Shown here: in pieces, positions 36,882 through 48,813 of the stretch
Layout: each line of letters begins with the position of its first letter
Numbering within the stretch: the first letter of the stretch is position 1
DNA from: Saposhnikovia divaricata
Taxonomy: Eukaryota; Streptophyta; Magnoliopsida; Apiales; Apiaceae
DNA: 64,000 nucleotides
Reading direction: 5' to 3'
NCBI GenBank assembly: GCA_036435485.1
Contig: CM071597.1
Coordinates: 172,094,147 to 172,158,146 of the forward strand
The notes under the pieces: generated by a model
Told to the model about the DNA's origin: nothing
Databases searched by the model: none
The model's input: the letters and a program-made list of their open reading frames with translations, nothing else
Translations under genes and position numbers: made by a program

Positions 36882-37061
36882 TGTTAGAAGTTAGGAGAAT
36901 AGATATAGAGGAGAATTTGTATATATTCAGATGTTTATTACAATGAGAAGAGATCCTATATATAGAAAATAAGATGCCCCAAAGTCTAGAGGAGGTGCCT
37001 AACATTGGACAAAGTCATAGAGGTGCTGCCTAACATAGCCTAACAGTGCTGACTTTTGACA
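36882..37061 (-). repeat. 5' LTR of Copia-E
   Basis: This LTR is 180 bp and identical by eye to the left copy. It is followed on the minus strand by the primer-binding site at 36869-36880. Confidence 0.95.
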
Positions 37062-38208
37062 GTTTCTTAAAACAAATAATGTTGTAACTGTGGAGGATAA
37101 CCGAGTTGGACCATTGTACAAGCATGTTTTTCCTCCAGAGCTTGCCCCTAGGCTCTCCTTCATTGGAATTCCTTATGGGGTTAGGTTTTATCATAACTCT
37201 GGTCATTTAAAGATTTAAACTTTGCTTTATTACTTTAACAGTTTTGACGAGATAGAAGCAATAGCGAAGCCGTATAATGCCCAACCCGACTAAGACGAAC
37301 CGAACCTGCCCTTCCATCCCTTGGTTTGGATAGGTGATATTCACAAGAGGTTATTAATCATGGCTAACAAAACAATGGAAGAAGTTTGAAAAGAAAAAGA
37401 TATACCTTGATTATATTTCATCTCTTCAACAAATTTAGTAATGAGCATAACGGCCCTCTTGTTCCGATGGAGAGAAGAACCGTGATTAGTATTTCGGGAA
37501 AATTTTCAAATGAACAATTTCAACGAAATCTTTCAATTTCTTATTTTGCTATGTTCAACTCTATGTATTCCTCTTATAAAATGTGCATTTAGTACAAAAT
37601 GATGACAAAATTGTGTTGTGGCTCGGCTCATATTATCTCTAAACAAGCTTAACATAGCTGTCTCGAAAATGAAAAATAGCCATCCAAGACTAAAGTGAGA
37701 CATTTTCTTGTTATTCACAACAGACATCGGGATTTCCTTTGATGGAACTACAAGCCAAGTGGATATCGCTTGTATTATCAGGCCAGGTGCTTCTACCATC
37801 AAAAGAAACAATGATAGCTGACACAGAAGGCTTTTACAAATCATTGGAGCTACACGGGATCCCAATTCGTCACACTCATTCTCTTCTCATGAAGGTTTTT
37901 TTCCCTTAAATGTTCAATTTACAAATGTGTGAATATGTTTGTATTGTGACTTCTTAGTTTCTAGTACCATATACTTGCATAAAATTAAACTTGTAGGGTC
38001 GAGATACCGCAAATTCATATACTGACTACATGTTGTGTGACTTTTGCAGTTTGATTACCCGGATTGGTTAGCTGATCAGTTGGGAGTGCCACCTATAGAC
38101 GAACGGATAAAGAAGATACAAGAGCATTTTATAAAGATCCTTTTCAGCGCAGAAGGAAGTAATTTGAGAGACTGGGATGTCGATAGTTGGATAGATTCAA
38201 TCATTTAA

Positions 38209-38585
38209 CATTTACATACAACAAATTCTGTTGTTCAAATGCTATTCATAACCTGAAACAAACATCATGTTCATGCATTTATCACCAATGCAATGGAACT
38301 GTAAAAAATTTGATACTTTGTACATTCAAATTTAAGTCGTACTCAAATATCAAACTTTTAGTACGGAAAAAAATGATGTCACAAATTTTAGAACATAATT
38401 TATCAATTCATGCTTAACTAGTTGTTGGTTAAAATTTTCATTATTAGTTGTTTAGTGCTGCTAAGGTAGAAAAAATTTCTACAGTTCCAGGTAAAACCTC
38501 TTTACCCTTAAAATAATTTAATTTGTTGGTTAAAATTGTGTTCAACGTAAAACGGGTTAAAATTTTTGTAGAAAAAAGTCCCACA
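38209..38585. other. FMO2-FMO3 intergenic gap
   Basis: Only 377 bp separate the FMO2 stop from the FMO3 start. The DNA is AT-rich and presumably holds the FMO2 3' UTR and the FMO3 core promoter. I found no convincing TATA box or repeat. Confidence 0.5.
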
Positions 38586-41500
38586 ATGAGTTTATCACTA
38601 AACATTACAGTGATCGGAGCCGGAGTCGCCGGTCTAATCGCCGCTAGGGAGCTTCTAAGATGCGGCCACCATGTCACCATTTTCGAAAAATCGGGTCAAA
38701 TCGGTGGAACATGGGCCTACGATCCACGAATCGAGTCTGACCCATTAAGTCTCGACCCGGATAGAGAAATTATCCACAGTAGCCTCTACTCTTCGCTCCG
38801 TACTAATCATCCACGTCATCTTATGAGTTTTTCGGACTACCCATTTTCAAAATCGTTTGGTGACCCGAGAGATTTTCCGGCTCATGAGGAGGTGTTTAAG
38901 TTTCTGAACGAGTTTTGGGTTGAGTTTGGACTCACTGAGTTGACTCGGTTGAGTACTGAAGTGGTCCGAGTTGAACCGGTGGGTGACTCAGGGTATGGTG
39001 AGTGGATTGTTGAGTCGATAAGGGGCGAGTCGAGTGAGGTGGATGTTTTCGAGGCTGTGGTGGTTTGTAGTGGTCATCATACTGTGCCACGGGTGGCTGC
39101 GGTGAGAGGTATATTTTTATTGAAGATTTTTAAGTATTTTTGTAGGTGAATATTTTACATAAAATATTTGAATGGAAATGATTAATGGACATTAAAAATT
39201 TGAATTGAAATGATTATTAAGCTCCGCTTTTAATTATAAAACTACACTCGTGTATCTCAAGCTATATTACATCATTCACATCACGGCATTGTCCATAAGA
39301 GCGTAATTAGTAAATTGTAGAATGTATCTCAAACTCTATTATATCATTCACATGGTATTGTACATTAGATCGTATTAGTATATTGATTGTGTGTATGTGT
39401 GACGGGATATTTCTCTTCCGTACCAACGATTCTATTTGTGAGATGGAAATTTCCCGTAAAATGTGTTTAGGTTTCTTTGATTGTAACTTAATGTGGTTTC
39501 TCAATGGTTTTAAATACTCTAAGATTGTTCGTCAAAAAAAAAAAAAAAAAAAAAAACTCTAAGATTGACTTGATTTGGCTAGACCGAAGTAGATTGAGGT
39601 AGAGAATCAAGAACATGAAAGTAAACTGAAAATTCAAAGTTTCTGTAGCGAACATTCTAATTAATTTTTCATATCAGCTTGTGCAGTTCTACGGAGACTG
39701 TAAGATTATCTAGGCTCCTGAAATCACATATAGATAATCTACAAGTTCTATCTATCGATAAAATTTTGTTTGAATGTGAACTTTTAAGTTTTATCTTCAG
39801 TTTTTATTAAAGATACTTCTAGTAACTTTTAAGTGTATTTTGAAGTGCAGTATTACTGTGGATAGACGTATTACTGTGGATAGACGATAGTTCTATAGTT
39901 TTCACTTTTAAGTGTGATATTGTACTATCATTATAAATGAGTTCAACTATTACGGTTATCTGTGGCCCTTAAGCTCCCTATGTGCTTTGTTTCTGAAATA
40001 GAATCATTTTCCAACGCTAAATTATAAGCAAGAGTAATACTTTTACTATAACAATTTCAGTCTTCCACAATAATATTCTTTCCGGTGCAAGGCTTGCTAT
40101 CATCACTTCTACAAAAAAAAAAAATAATAATGTACATTTGTGTTATTGTATGTACAGTGTTAGTCTTATGAGTTCTCTTTTCGAATCTGATTACTCTTTA
40201 TAATTGATCATATTTTATTAAAGGTTTCCTAGAAATCTCCTAACAGACCTAACCTAGAATTGTCACTTAAATCTCCTGGAATAACATAAACATGTACTGA
40301 ACCAGGTCTAGATAAATGGCCGGGAAAACAGATTCATAGCCACAATTACCGTGTTCCGGAGCCTTTTCAGAATCAGGTATGCCCTTGCTAAAATTTAGAT
40401 CATTAAACAACCTAAAAAGTAATCTGCTCATACGAAGACATGGTTTTCGAATTCTATACTTGTAGTTATCACTTTAAATTGCATATGATAATTGCATTAC
40501 CTGTCTAAGACAGTCCCTGCCATGCAGTAAAGTAATATAATCTGTTTGAGCTAAATATTTTCTAAAAGGAAAATCTTCGACAGATAGTGGTGATTATTGG
40601 AGCTGGACCAAGTGCCTATGATATTTCTAGAGAAATTGCAGTAGTTGCTAAAGAAGTTCATCTTTCATCAAGAACTTCTACATCTGTTGGTTTTTATAAA
40701 TTGGTCAACCTCAGTAATGTAAGGCAGCACACTGAGGTACGCATGTTATAATAAATGCGTAGATTTATTAATGCTTTCAGTTTAGATATACACAGTACAG
40801 GATATTAGTAAACTAGATTCACCGTCAAAAGTAAATATATTTCAGATTTTTAAGTCTTTGTATAATTTATGCAAGCCAAAAGTTAAGTGATATATTTACA
40901 AGTGATATTATATTTGATACTTCTTACAGATCGATTATGTGGATGAAAGTGGTAGAGTAACATTTGTGGATGGATCTTCTGTTTATGCTGATATCATTTT
41001 TCACTGCACTGGGTATGTATATTCCAATTACCAAAAGTTTATTTGTAGTTTCACTCTACTGTTCTTCTTTTGGATAGATTCTATAGCACTTGACTTTGTG
41101 GCTACAGTAATTTAATTTAACATTACAGTAAACCCCAGACGCATAGGTTCTGAACCCTTATGAACCCACTTTATGATTATTTAATCAATCTAATCTCAGC
41201 CAGTGCCTGGAACCTGGAAGGATTACTGTAAATTTCAACAGACAAGTGCCAAACCCAAGAATTGGACTCCACACTTTTAGACAAAAGCTCTTTCCCCGAT
41301 TCCTGTTTAGCAACATTTTGGTGATGTCATATGATTAGTGTCTGCATCACATGCATACTTTTGATTCCTTCTTTTCTGTTAGGAATTTCGCATTTCTTAG
41401 CCTGCGAATATCACATATGAACATCACAAATAAATCAGTCGTTAGTAAATAAAATTTGTAGTAAAAACAAATGTATTAAATAAACGAATTTAACATGAAA

Positions 41501-44500
41501 AATTTAATTAACAAAAGGATATGGATTTGTTATTTGGATTGGAGTGAGTTGCGTAACCCCGCTGCCCTAAGGATTTTTGCCTCTTCTCGTGCAAGGTTTA
41601 GATGGCAATTCCCTAGCGGTAAAACACTCCCTTGCGGTTCATTCTCTACTGCGCACGAACGAGAAGAGAAGGAACGTCTCCCTTCCGGTGGTCAAAATAA
41701 ATCACCCACAAAAATAATAAATAATATAGATAATCACATAACTCTTTTGTGTATTTTTCTATGAGTATCCGTATACAAGAATAGTGCAAAACAAAGGATT
41801 ATTAAGAAAGATCTTGATGTGATATAATCATATAGAATAGGCATCTCCACAAATTACACATAAGGAAATGAATACATATAGTTTGAGACTCAACGGTCAA
41901 GAAACTTTTTGTAACTGAAATAGATTAAATGAAATTTTAATACTCATTAAACACAGTAATTACAAGAAAATAAAAACTGATTTGTCCCCCATTAAATATA
42001 ATATAAAAATAACTAAATTAAAATTTTGTTTTTGATGAAGATATTTACAAAATATCTAACAATCTGCCCCCAAAAAATTTTTTTAAAAAAAAAACGATAT
42101 ATAATAGTATTTATGAAAAAATAAAGGTGAGCACACGATATTACGTACTCAGTACAAGTAGCTTCCGGCTTTGAACTTGTACCTAGTGATCGTTTTAACC
42201 TGAAAGAACCTTAGTGGACTAAGCCTTGCCAAGTCTTAACGAATGCACACGCAATATAGAAGTTTTGATCGTCTAGGTTTGCGCTATTAAGGCCATGCGC
42301 AACATACCTATTCATGAGAATTACTAGAGATCAACCCAAGTCTCGTAGTTGTGGCCACACAATTACTCTCATATAGGTAAGTAAATATACTTGTGAACGG
42401 ATGAGTATCTCGTAAATTATGCTTTTATTAAGAGTATAAAACTCAACCTAACCGTTCACATATTTTGAGCACGTCTTCACCATAGGAATGAGGTTGAAGA
42501 ATGTTTATACGCATCTTCTAAGGAGCAAAACTCCAAAATATAAATGAAGGCTCTCACGCAGACCACCAGTCCAGCTTGTTAATACCCTCTGAGCTTCATA
42601 AGAAGGAGGCTTGCCACTGTCGGTGACTACTTTGTGGGTTTAGCCTCATTCCCCTCAATGAATCTAAGACCTCAAATATTCATAGATAGACCCATTGTAT
42701 CCTAGACAAATAATCAAGGTCAATTATAATATTTTCATTCACGAAGCATGCTTCCGAATCTTCGACCAGTCTTTTCTTTATCAACAACTTTCTGTTACTA
42801 CTCGCAAACAACAAAAACTAACACACAATGTTAGTAATAACATAATATTTAGTGGTGATAGGTTTTTATGTAGACATTTCTGATATATAATTCAAACAAA
42901 CTTGCAAGTCTTTGACCGGTCTTTTCTTTATCAAGAATTTCTGTTGCAACTTAAACACAAAAACTTAATAATAATGTTAGCATCAATAGAAATGATTAAA
43001 TGTTAATTTTCTTGTACCACATAAATTTAAAATATATCAACAAGTAGCTGCAAGTATTTGGCTAGTCCAACTTAAAGGCAACAAAACTAAGCAAAGCACT
43101 AGTAACAACAGGATTAATTTGAACTCTAAAATTATTAGAAGTTGTACATCTTTCTCATCATCTTTGCGATATCACACTATCATGTACCGCACAAATTTAA
43201 GATCTCAAATATTGTCATCAAATTCTTGATCTACTTTTCACATGTCACCTGAAACTGCTCATTTTTATCCTAACACTTTCTGAATCCAACTAGTAAGAAT
43301 ACTAAGATCATAACATAAACATATGAGCAACTTGCAATGCTTTAACACAGTCGATAAAATAGATTCTAGACAGATGACTAAGTTATCAACAACCGTTTTT
43401 GTTGACAAGAATAAAACCAATAAAATGTTTAGTGCAGGAGCCTTAATGTACCAAGTTAAAAAAAACGCGAGACGTGAAGACAATATCCAAACACCAATTT
43501 ATTAAAATTGCTATAAAGGCACTATGGAAGACTAACAAAAGTTATTAACTCATGTGAGGCACAACATAAGCATATTTCAAGCGACTGAGACACTTTAAAT
43601 ATAAAAGGACAAACTATTAACATTGCTTGTATGTGCCCCTACAAGGAAAACATCCTAATTATATGTTCAGTTATACTAAAAGCATTTTCGAGAGAATGGG
43701 TATCACCTGAACAATGCAAAAATCTTTTGACAAATTTAGCATCAGATAGCCCTACAATATAATATCAGTTAGAGTTGAAAGATGCATCATTCCATTTTTA
43801 CGAGTTTAGACTATCTTCATAAGACTCTGCTTTTGCCTCTAATAAATCATTATCATTACTAGTGTACTATACTCACGAGAAATCTAGTTGGCCAATAGCA
43901 ACTTATATGAATTACTAATTTTACTTAGAATTGGCTTTTAGCTATTCATAATGAGACATCATAGAAGTTGACCAATAAATCTTCCAAACAACTTAAAAGA
44001 GAGAAGGGAAACATCATCATATTAAATAATACCACATTATGAAACTCTATAAAAAATTCACTTATACTACCTATTATATGAGTCAAATTAAAGGTAACCT
44101 AAAACAATTTTAACATAAATCGATGTACAATACGAACAAAGCAAAGCAAGAATATCTCTAATTAAAACGTCCGAGTGTTTTTATTAAAGAACTATCTAAA
44201 TACATCCAATGTCCTTTACACGATTTAGCAATTATATTACCAAGGCAGACTTAATTACTATCAGGCCTAAATTTGTTGTTCTATTTAACCTTATGAGACT
44301 TAATGAACCTGAAGTCTCATATGCAGCTGCAAAGCATGGTTAACAAGAAATTTAGCTAATAATAATACATACTTTTATCATACAAACCAACTTACATGTA
44401 ATCTCTGAAGGGTGGGATAATAAATAAGCATGTGTATATACTGGATAGGTTCCAAGTACATACAGAACATGGACAATGAAAACTACTACATGATTTAATA

Positions 44501-47500
44501 CAAGGCAACAATATGGACTGTGATACTACTATAATCAAACAAAGTGCCTTGATGAGTATATAATTTAAAAGACTTGTAAAATGCCCAATAAACTAGTAAA
44601 ACAAGCAAGTAATAATATACAATTACAGGCATCATATATTCATATGGAATGACAAGAAAACATACATGTTCTCGTCAAAAAATCTGCATACCTGTTAGTT
44701 CCAAATTATGTACCATTCACTAATTTTCTAAAACAAATTCTCAAATAGCCTGGGACAAACTTCTAAAGTACTACTAGCTTTTAGAGCTCAACATCAAAAC
44801 TTATTATAAAGCAACCAAGGTAAGAGCAAATTAGCTACTTGTATAGTTACAGTACACCATTGCAGCATACTAGTAAAGACAGAAACACGGTACATATATA
44901 GGCAGGTCCTCTTCCAATCCTTTCATCAGTTTGAGATATGAATTTGCTAATTCATGTCACAACACAAATTTAGATAGAGCAAGATACAGTAAAATCTCTA
45001 TAAATTAATATAGTTGGGACCGGAGAATTCTATTAATTTAGAGAGGTATTAATTAATCGATAAATTAATAATTATTAATTTATAGAGAATTTTTGACATA
45101 AAAGTAAATTAATTTCTAATTATGTACATTTAAATAGAATGGATTGTATAATTTACGTTTTATACTAATTCAATTAATTCAATATATATTGTTTACAAAT
45201 TTAATGAGTATTTGCGAGATTCAAAGTAAATATTCATGTATATTTAGATGATATCAAGGATAAATAACATTTTTTTTAACTTTTTTCACGTAAAGAAGCA
45301 TCCAAGACATCAAAAACATTGATTTATAACTTCTTAATGCTTTATGAAAATACCACATTCGAACTTTTGGATGCAACAAAGATGTTAAAGATGAGTTTCG
45401 TATAGATTCAAATTTTAAGAATCCTAGAATCATATTTTACAAAAGGGTAATACATATATTTTTATGATTATAAAGGAATTATTAATTTATAATGTTATTG
45501 GGACCATATATTTATATAAGGTTCTTCAAAAAAATTATTATCTTATTATCTTATCGAAATTGATCATTTTTTGAACTGACCCAAATTGGGACCGGAAGAA
45601 ATTATTAACTTAGAGAGATTATTAATTTATCGAGTATTAATTTAACGAGATTTTACTGTACTGTGTTACTGAGACAAAATTCTAGGCTAGAAAATTAACT
45701 ACCTGGACTAAATGTCAACCAAGCCCACGAGGATACAATAATATCCATTTTTCTTAGCTAGATAGCATCAGCACTTAGTAATCCAAATAAAAATAAATTT
45801 AATCACCAGAATTCAATTAATGAACTAACAAGGACTAAGAAAAAGTAAACCTAAAAGAATTCCTACAACACAATCCAGAACAGGAGTACTTAAACATAAG
45901 TTAAAAACATTCAATTTTAATACTACTTTAAGAAATGAGTAAAAGTTAAAAATAATCTTTAATTAGCTAAAACAACAGATAAAACAGAGTCCACATTGCT
46001 GGAAACCCGAGAAGGACAGCTTCATAATCGCATAGACACCACCATTCATATGCCCATATCCACATCAGCTAATAACATTTAGAAAATGCTTAATTTTCCA
46101 TTTTGAAATCTGCACTGAGTACTATGAAACCAAATGCAACATATAACATTAAAATACAATATACGGTAGTAGCTAGGGATAAAATTTTACAAACCTAAAT
46201 TATCATTATATATAACTTTGGCAAAAGCGATAAACTCCATAAAACATGATATTTAGAAGCAAGACAATATAAAGGGTGTGCTAATCTTTGTACTCTTAAA
46301 TTCTAGATACGAAGGTTCAAGCACCCATAAGAGCAAGTCCAACAATGTCCTAGTTGGTGCCCTATAAATATAATAAAATATAGTGTCCTAGTGATTTAAG
46401 TCATGATTTTTGTGTATCAATTCCAACAATATGCCTTATACTTGTGCCTTATAAATTAAAATAATAATATATTTGAATTAGAATTGGAGGGAAGGGAGAA
46501 AAGAGAGGAGAGAGAAGTGTAGAAAAGGAGGGAAGTTAATTTTTTATTGTTAAAAATGATTTTAGCAAAAAAAAAATGATTTAGGACAAGTATAGATGTG
46601 CCTTAAAAGTAGGGCATGAGATGGATGTCCTAGTATTTTAAGGCACCACTAGGACATTGTTGGAGCACAAAAAGTGATTGAATGTCCTAAATATTGATTT
46701 AGGACAATATTTAGGACATTGTTGGACTTGCTCTAGAAAATGGAAGAAATTCACAAACTGTCCTTTTACCAACCAGAAAACAAAATTTAGACCTCCCCTA
46801 CGTTAACCAACATCTGCTTGTCCCGTGATTAACCTGTAACAAAATTATATACATAATATACATCGATAATTTAAAACAAAAATATCACAACAACTTATAA
46901 TCATGACCAATAAACAAAATTTCCAAAATCCTTAGGTTGTTAAGAATTTCGCATTTCTTAGCCTGCAAAAATCACATATAAAAATCACAAATAAATCAGT
47001 CGTTAGTAAATAAAATTTGCAGTAAAAACAAATGTATTAAATAAACGAATTTAACATGAAAAATTTAACTAACAAAAGGATATGGATTTGTTGTCTGGAT
47101 TGGATTGAGTCGCGTAACCCCGCTCCCCTAAGGATTTTTGCCCCTTCTTGTGCAAGGTTTAGATGCAATTCCCTAGCGGTAAAACACCTCTTGCGGTTCA
47201 TTCTTTACCGCGCACGAACGAAAAGAGAAAGGAACATCTCACTTCCGGTGCTCAAAATAAATCACCCACAAAAATAATATATAGTATAGATAATCACATA
47301 ACTCCACAGATTACAGACAATGAGTATCCGTATACAAGAATAGTGCAAAACAAAGGATTAGTAAGAAAGATCTTGCTGTGATATTATCATATAGAATAGG
47401 TATCTCCACAGATTACAGACAATGAAATGAATACATATAGTCTGAGACTCAAGGGGCAAGAACCTTTTTGAAACTGAAATAGATTATATGAAATATTAAT

Positions 47501-48813
47501 AATCATTAAACACAGTAATTACAACAAAAGAAAAACCGATTTTTCCCCCATTAAATATAATATAAAAATAACTAAATTAAAATTTTTTTTTTTGATGAAG
47601 ATATTTACGAAATATCTAATATTTTCAACGTAAGTGGTGCAACATCCCCTACAAGTACTCTATATATTAAACTGGGTGCTTTGTGTGCTTTTTTCTCTTT
47701 ACAGATACAATTTCAGCTTTCCATTTCTTAAAACAAATGGGATTGTGAGTGTGGATGATAATAGAGTTGGACCGTTATACAAGCATGTGTTTTCTCCCAA
47801 AATTGGCTCTAGGCTCTCATTTGTTGGAATCCCCTATAGCGTAAGGTTTAATATATATTCTTGTCACATGTTTCTATATGAAGACTTGAACCATTGAAAT
47901 ACTAACTAGTTGCCAAATTAAAGTGTTGGAGTCTCTTGTTTTGGCACAGACTACATTATTACCCATGATGGAATTACAATCCAAGTGGATATCTCATGTT
48001 TTATCTGGCAAGGTGCTCCTACCATCAGAAGAGACAATGCTTGCTGATACCGCTGAACACTACAGGTCGATGGAGGAGCAAGGGATCCCAAAACATAGTA
48101 CCCACTCTCTTGTTACCACTGTGGTTCGTCCTTTTCTCCATGTTTTTTCCTTTTAATCTTTTTAAAGTTGTGAAAGTTTGTAGCTGCCCTATCAGTTTAC
48201 ATATTGTAGTGCAAGTGATTGATAGTTTGAGTATATTTGCGATGATTATTGATTCGGGTTCTAATTATGGTACTTCTACTTTTATAATTGTGTCTTTCCT
48301 GTAATTGTTGACATTATATACGGTTTGTTATGAGCAATACCCATTAGATTAAAGTCTTTTGTTGTAAAATTCTTGAAACAGAAGCTCTCATATAGAGAAA
48401 AGGTCAAGGCGAAATAGAAAATTTATTGAACCACTTCAAATATAGTGTTATCTTGTTTCATGATTTGTTTTGATATTTGGAGTTACTGTTTAATAGTATT
48501 TGTTAGCAAATGTACTGCACATCGTTGTCTTATGTCCTCCAATATCTTCATTACACACGGGATGCGAGGATAGCAGCTTCAGATGTACTGACTATTCTGT
48601 TTTGTGACTTTTAAACCGTTGCTGCAGTTCCAGTATCTGGACTGGCTAGCGAATGAAGTCAGAGTACAACCAGTTGAAGAAAGGTTAAAGAATATATACA
48701 AACAACTTTTTGCGGTGTTCTTCAGTTCAGAAGGAGACCAATTCAGGGAATGGGATGTTGATAGTTGGGTGAACGAAAACTGCTTGAAACTACTTGCAGG
48801 AAGTGAAAGTTAA
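38586..48813 (+). CDS. flavin-containing monooxygenase, FMO GS-OX-like (FMO3), intact with giant intron 4
   Basis: Third member of the array and more diverged than FMO1 and FMO2. The seven coding exons are 38586-39108, 40306-40376, 40584-40736, 40930-41012, 47705-47840, 47950-48123 and 48628-48813, giving 441 aa with all borders GT-AG. The FAD motif GAGVAG is at residues 11-16, the FMO signature WPGKQIHSHNY lies in exon 2, NADPH site GAGPSA near 204-209 and the CTGY motif spans the exon 4-5 junction. The last exon is 27 bases longer than in its sisters and ends LKLLAGSES. Exon 6 may end at the second of two GT sites (GTG kept), which matches the length in FMO1. Intron 4 is 6692 bp because it contains LTR-F. 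AATAAA follows at about 48961. Activity is expected as for FMO1; the substrate is unknown. Confidence 0.92.
39248..39385. repeat. diverged tandem duplication in FMO3 intron 1
   Basis: Two units of about 70 bp begin TGTATCTCAA(G/A)CT and share TCATTCACAT and a GTAATTAGTAAATTG-like end. They lie head to tail at 39250 and 39321. Confidence 0.65.
39528..39555 (+). mobile_element. minimal poly(A) retro-insertion in FMO3 intron 1
   Basis: The sequence TTCGTC followed by about 22 A residues is flanked on both sides by the same 12 bp, ACTCTAAGATTG (39516-39527 and 39556-39567). This is the footprint expected of a target-primed LINE or SINE insertion truncated to its last few bases. Confidence 0.7.
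41377..42061 (-). repeat. left LTR of LTR-F
   Basis: This LTR is 685 bp. It includes a more GC-rich patch (CCCTAGCGGTAAAACACTCC, CGCACGAACGAGAAG) at about 41600-41690 that is shared with the right copy. Confidence 0.85.
44987..45658. mobile_element. 672-bp pogo/Emigrant-like MITE inside LTR-F
   Basis: The ends CAGTAAAATCTCTATAAATT and the mirrored GAGATTTTACTG are flanked by TA on each side (44985-44986 and 45659-45660). Sub-terminal TTGGGACCGG phrases recur near both ends. CAGTAAAACCTCTATAAATT-type termini are known from Emigrant/pogo-type plant MITEs. No ORF. Confidence 0.8.
46331..46733. mobile_element. 403-bp MITE inside LTR-F
   Basis: Inverted ends GAGCAAGTCCAACAATGTCC and GGACATTGTTGGACTTGCTC are perfect over 20 bp. 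Sub-terminal TCCTAG and TAGGAC phrases repeat inside. The flanks are TAA and TAG, an imperfect 3-bp duplication suggesting the PIF/Harbinger (Tourist) group, though hAT is possible. Confidence 0.75.
46938..47621 (-). repeat. right LTR of LTR-F
   Basis: This LTR is 684 bp and similar to the left copy over its whole length with many substitutions. It ends 83 bp before FMO3 exon 5. Confidence 0.85.

Larger units (their letters stand above)
32582..37061 (-). mobile_element. Copia-E: 4480-bp gag-less Copia inserted in FMO2 exon 5
   Basis: Two 180-bp LTRs with TG...CA ends bound the element. The 5-bp duplication GTTTC is at 32577-32581 and 37062-37066. Read leftward, the tRNA-Met primer-binding site TGGTATCAGAGC follows the 5' LTR (36869-36880), and GAGGGGGAG precedes the 3' LTR (from 32762). 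The LTRs appear identical by eye, so insertion is very recent. It encodes an open protease-to-RNase H polyprotein but no Gag. Confidence 0.95.
30545..38208 (+). pseudogene. flavin-containing monooxygenase, FMO GS-OX-like (FMO2), disrupted by Copia-E
   Basis: The closest relative of FMO1, with the same seven-exon plan: 30545-31052, 31717-31787, 31933-32079, 32311-32393, 32559-32581 plus 37067-37179, 37724-37894 and 38050-38208. Without the insertion these exons would give 424 aa and no other lesion is seen. Motifs are GAGVGG (residues 10-15), the FMO signature WPGKQIHSHNY, and NADPH site GTGPSA in which Thr replaces the usual second residue. Copia-E (32582-37061) cuts exon 5 after the FPF codons. 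Reading into the LTR adds 21 codons before a TGA at about 32644. The predicted truncated protein has about 298 residues and lacks the last third. The element lies in an exon on the opposite strand, so normal splicing would not remove it. Confidence 0.9.
42062..46937. other. interior of LTR-F, no coding capacity seen
   Basis: This is 4.9 kb of AT-rich DNA with only short chance ORFs. Two phrases containing TTCGACC(A/G)GTCTTTTC with TTTATCAA next to them occur at about 42757 and 42914. Two MITEs lie within it. I found no gag, protease, RT or integrase motif on either strand. Confidence 0.6.
41377..47621 (-). mobile_element. LTR-F: 6.2-kb non-coding LTR element in FMO3 intron 4
   Basis: Direct repeats of about 685 bp (41377-42061 and 46938-47621) start TGTTA(G/A)GAATTTCGC and end near AAATATCTAACA. 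The 5-bp TTTTC is duplicated at 41372-41376 and 47622-47626. On the minus strand GGGGGCAGAT precedes the left LTR, like a polypurine tract. The opposite LTR lacks a recognisable tRNA-Met primer site. The 4.9-kb interior has no retroviral domain. This suits a large retrotransposon derivative moved by enzymes from another element. The LTRs differ visibly, including a block near 41745/47300, so the insertion is older than Copia-E. Confidence 0.82.

Noticed and set aside
30545..38208. Reading FMO2 as two separate genes on either side of the Copia
   Set aside because: Exon phases, the 5-bp duplication and the match to FMO1 show a single gene split in exon 5.
41495..41764. An 89-codon ORF in FMO3 intron 4 with a similar ORF at 47056-47277
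   Set aside because: The pair lies at the same position in the two LTRs of LTR-F and has diverged frames and ends.
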